Shown: one piece after another, positions 11,689 through 11,689 of the stretch
Numbering within the stretch: the first letter of the stretch is position 1
How the letters are laid out: every line of letters starts with the position of its first letter
Origin: an uncultured Ruminococcus sp.
GTDB lineage: Bacteria; Bacillota; Clostridia; Oscillospirales; CAG-272
Assembly (NCBI GenBank): GCA_905202255.1
Contig: CAJKRH010000052.1
Location: 1-11,689, forward strand
Direction of reading: 5' to 3'
Length of the DNA stretch: 11,689 nt
Translations under genes and position numbers: made by a program
The notes under the pieces: model-generated
Databases searched by the model: none
What the model saw: only the letters and a program-made list of their open reading frames with translations
What the model was told of the DNA's origin: nothing

Positions 11689-11689
11689 A

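Larger units (their letters stand above)
11279..11689 (+). repeat. Mosaic repeat island, copy C, running off the right edge
   Basis: No convincing gene is seen to the right of the promoter at 11242. From left to right the island holds an imperfect GTACTTTTCT hairpin (11284-11307), the GTTCTTTTCG hairpin (11330-11355), an AAAAGAGGAA/TTCCTCTTTT hairpin (11366-11389), the GTCGCC/GGCGAC hairpin (11400-11415), and the shared core to about 11560 including ACAGGTTCGAAACG. It ends with the anchor in reverse (11649-11665) and its hairpin. It is inverted relative to copy A and parallel to copy B. The phrase GTGCGAACATAGCGAG occurs at 11560-11575 here and at 6235-6250 in copy B, but on the other side of the core, showing module shuffling. 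Confidence 0.85.

Overview
This window looks like chromosomal DNA from an uncultured or little-studied gut-type Clostridia (Bacillota). Evidence for this is an ECF-type vitamin-uptake S component, a stand-alone RecD2 helicase, a ComF protein, a clostridial-form aspartokinase, Gram-positive-type Shine-Dalgarno sites, frequent ATA codons and intrinsic hairpin/T-tract terminators. This assignment is inference from gene content; no 16S or other marker is present. The coding content is mostly housekeeping. The unusual material is in the gaps between genes.

Layout. (1) 1-316 is a mosaic repeat island (copy A). (2) 480-944 is an Lrp/AsnC regulator on the + strand with its own promoter and terminator. 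(3) 1102-2454 and 2770-3288 are two + strand membrane-protein genes of unknown function. Each has its own promoter and terminator, and they share one homologous membrane domain. The 200 bp between them hold a three-unit, 33-bp-period palindromic array and a pair of operator-like direct repeats. (4) 3377-3835 is a small lipoprotein on the - strand with a near-consensus promoter and a structured leader of about 120 nt; it converges on the gene at 2770-3288. (5) 4127-5395 (aspartokinase) and 5416-6021 (ECF S component) form a + strand two-gene operon closed by a strong terminator. (6) 6061-6819 has no convincing gene and holds repeat island B. (7) From 11176 down to 6868 lies a - strand series: a small membrane protein, recD2, comF-like, then a VanY-type carboxypeptidase that also has its own promoter. 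(8) 11279-11689 is repeat island C, which continues past the window edge.

The three islands share a core of about 140 bp. A is inverted relative to B and C, so A and C face each other across about 11 kb. The islands are assembled from small hairpin modules. In the clearest module a 17-bp conserved anchor (GTYGGCGTCGCCGAGAC) follows a hairpin whose stem sequence differs in every island while the loop stays a GNA trinucleotide. A second hairpin occurs as GTACTTTTC/GAAAAGTAC and as GTTCTTTTC/GAAAAGAAC, a compensatory change. Stem variation with preserved pairing suggests that structure, as DNA or RNA, is what is maintained. A REP-like element family mobilised in trans is one explanation; no transposase is visible here.

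Functional links visible here: the aspartokinase operon joins amino-acid biosynthesis to uptake of an unidentified micronutrient, and the - strand series combines DNA maintenance (RecD2), a ComF-type phosphoribosyltransferase-fold protein and cell-wall trimming. The two paralogous membrane proteins and the lipoprotein may be envelope-related, but no function can be read from their sequences.
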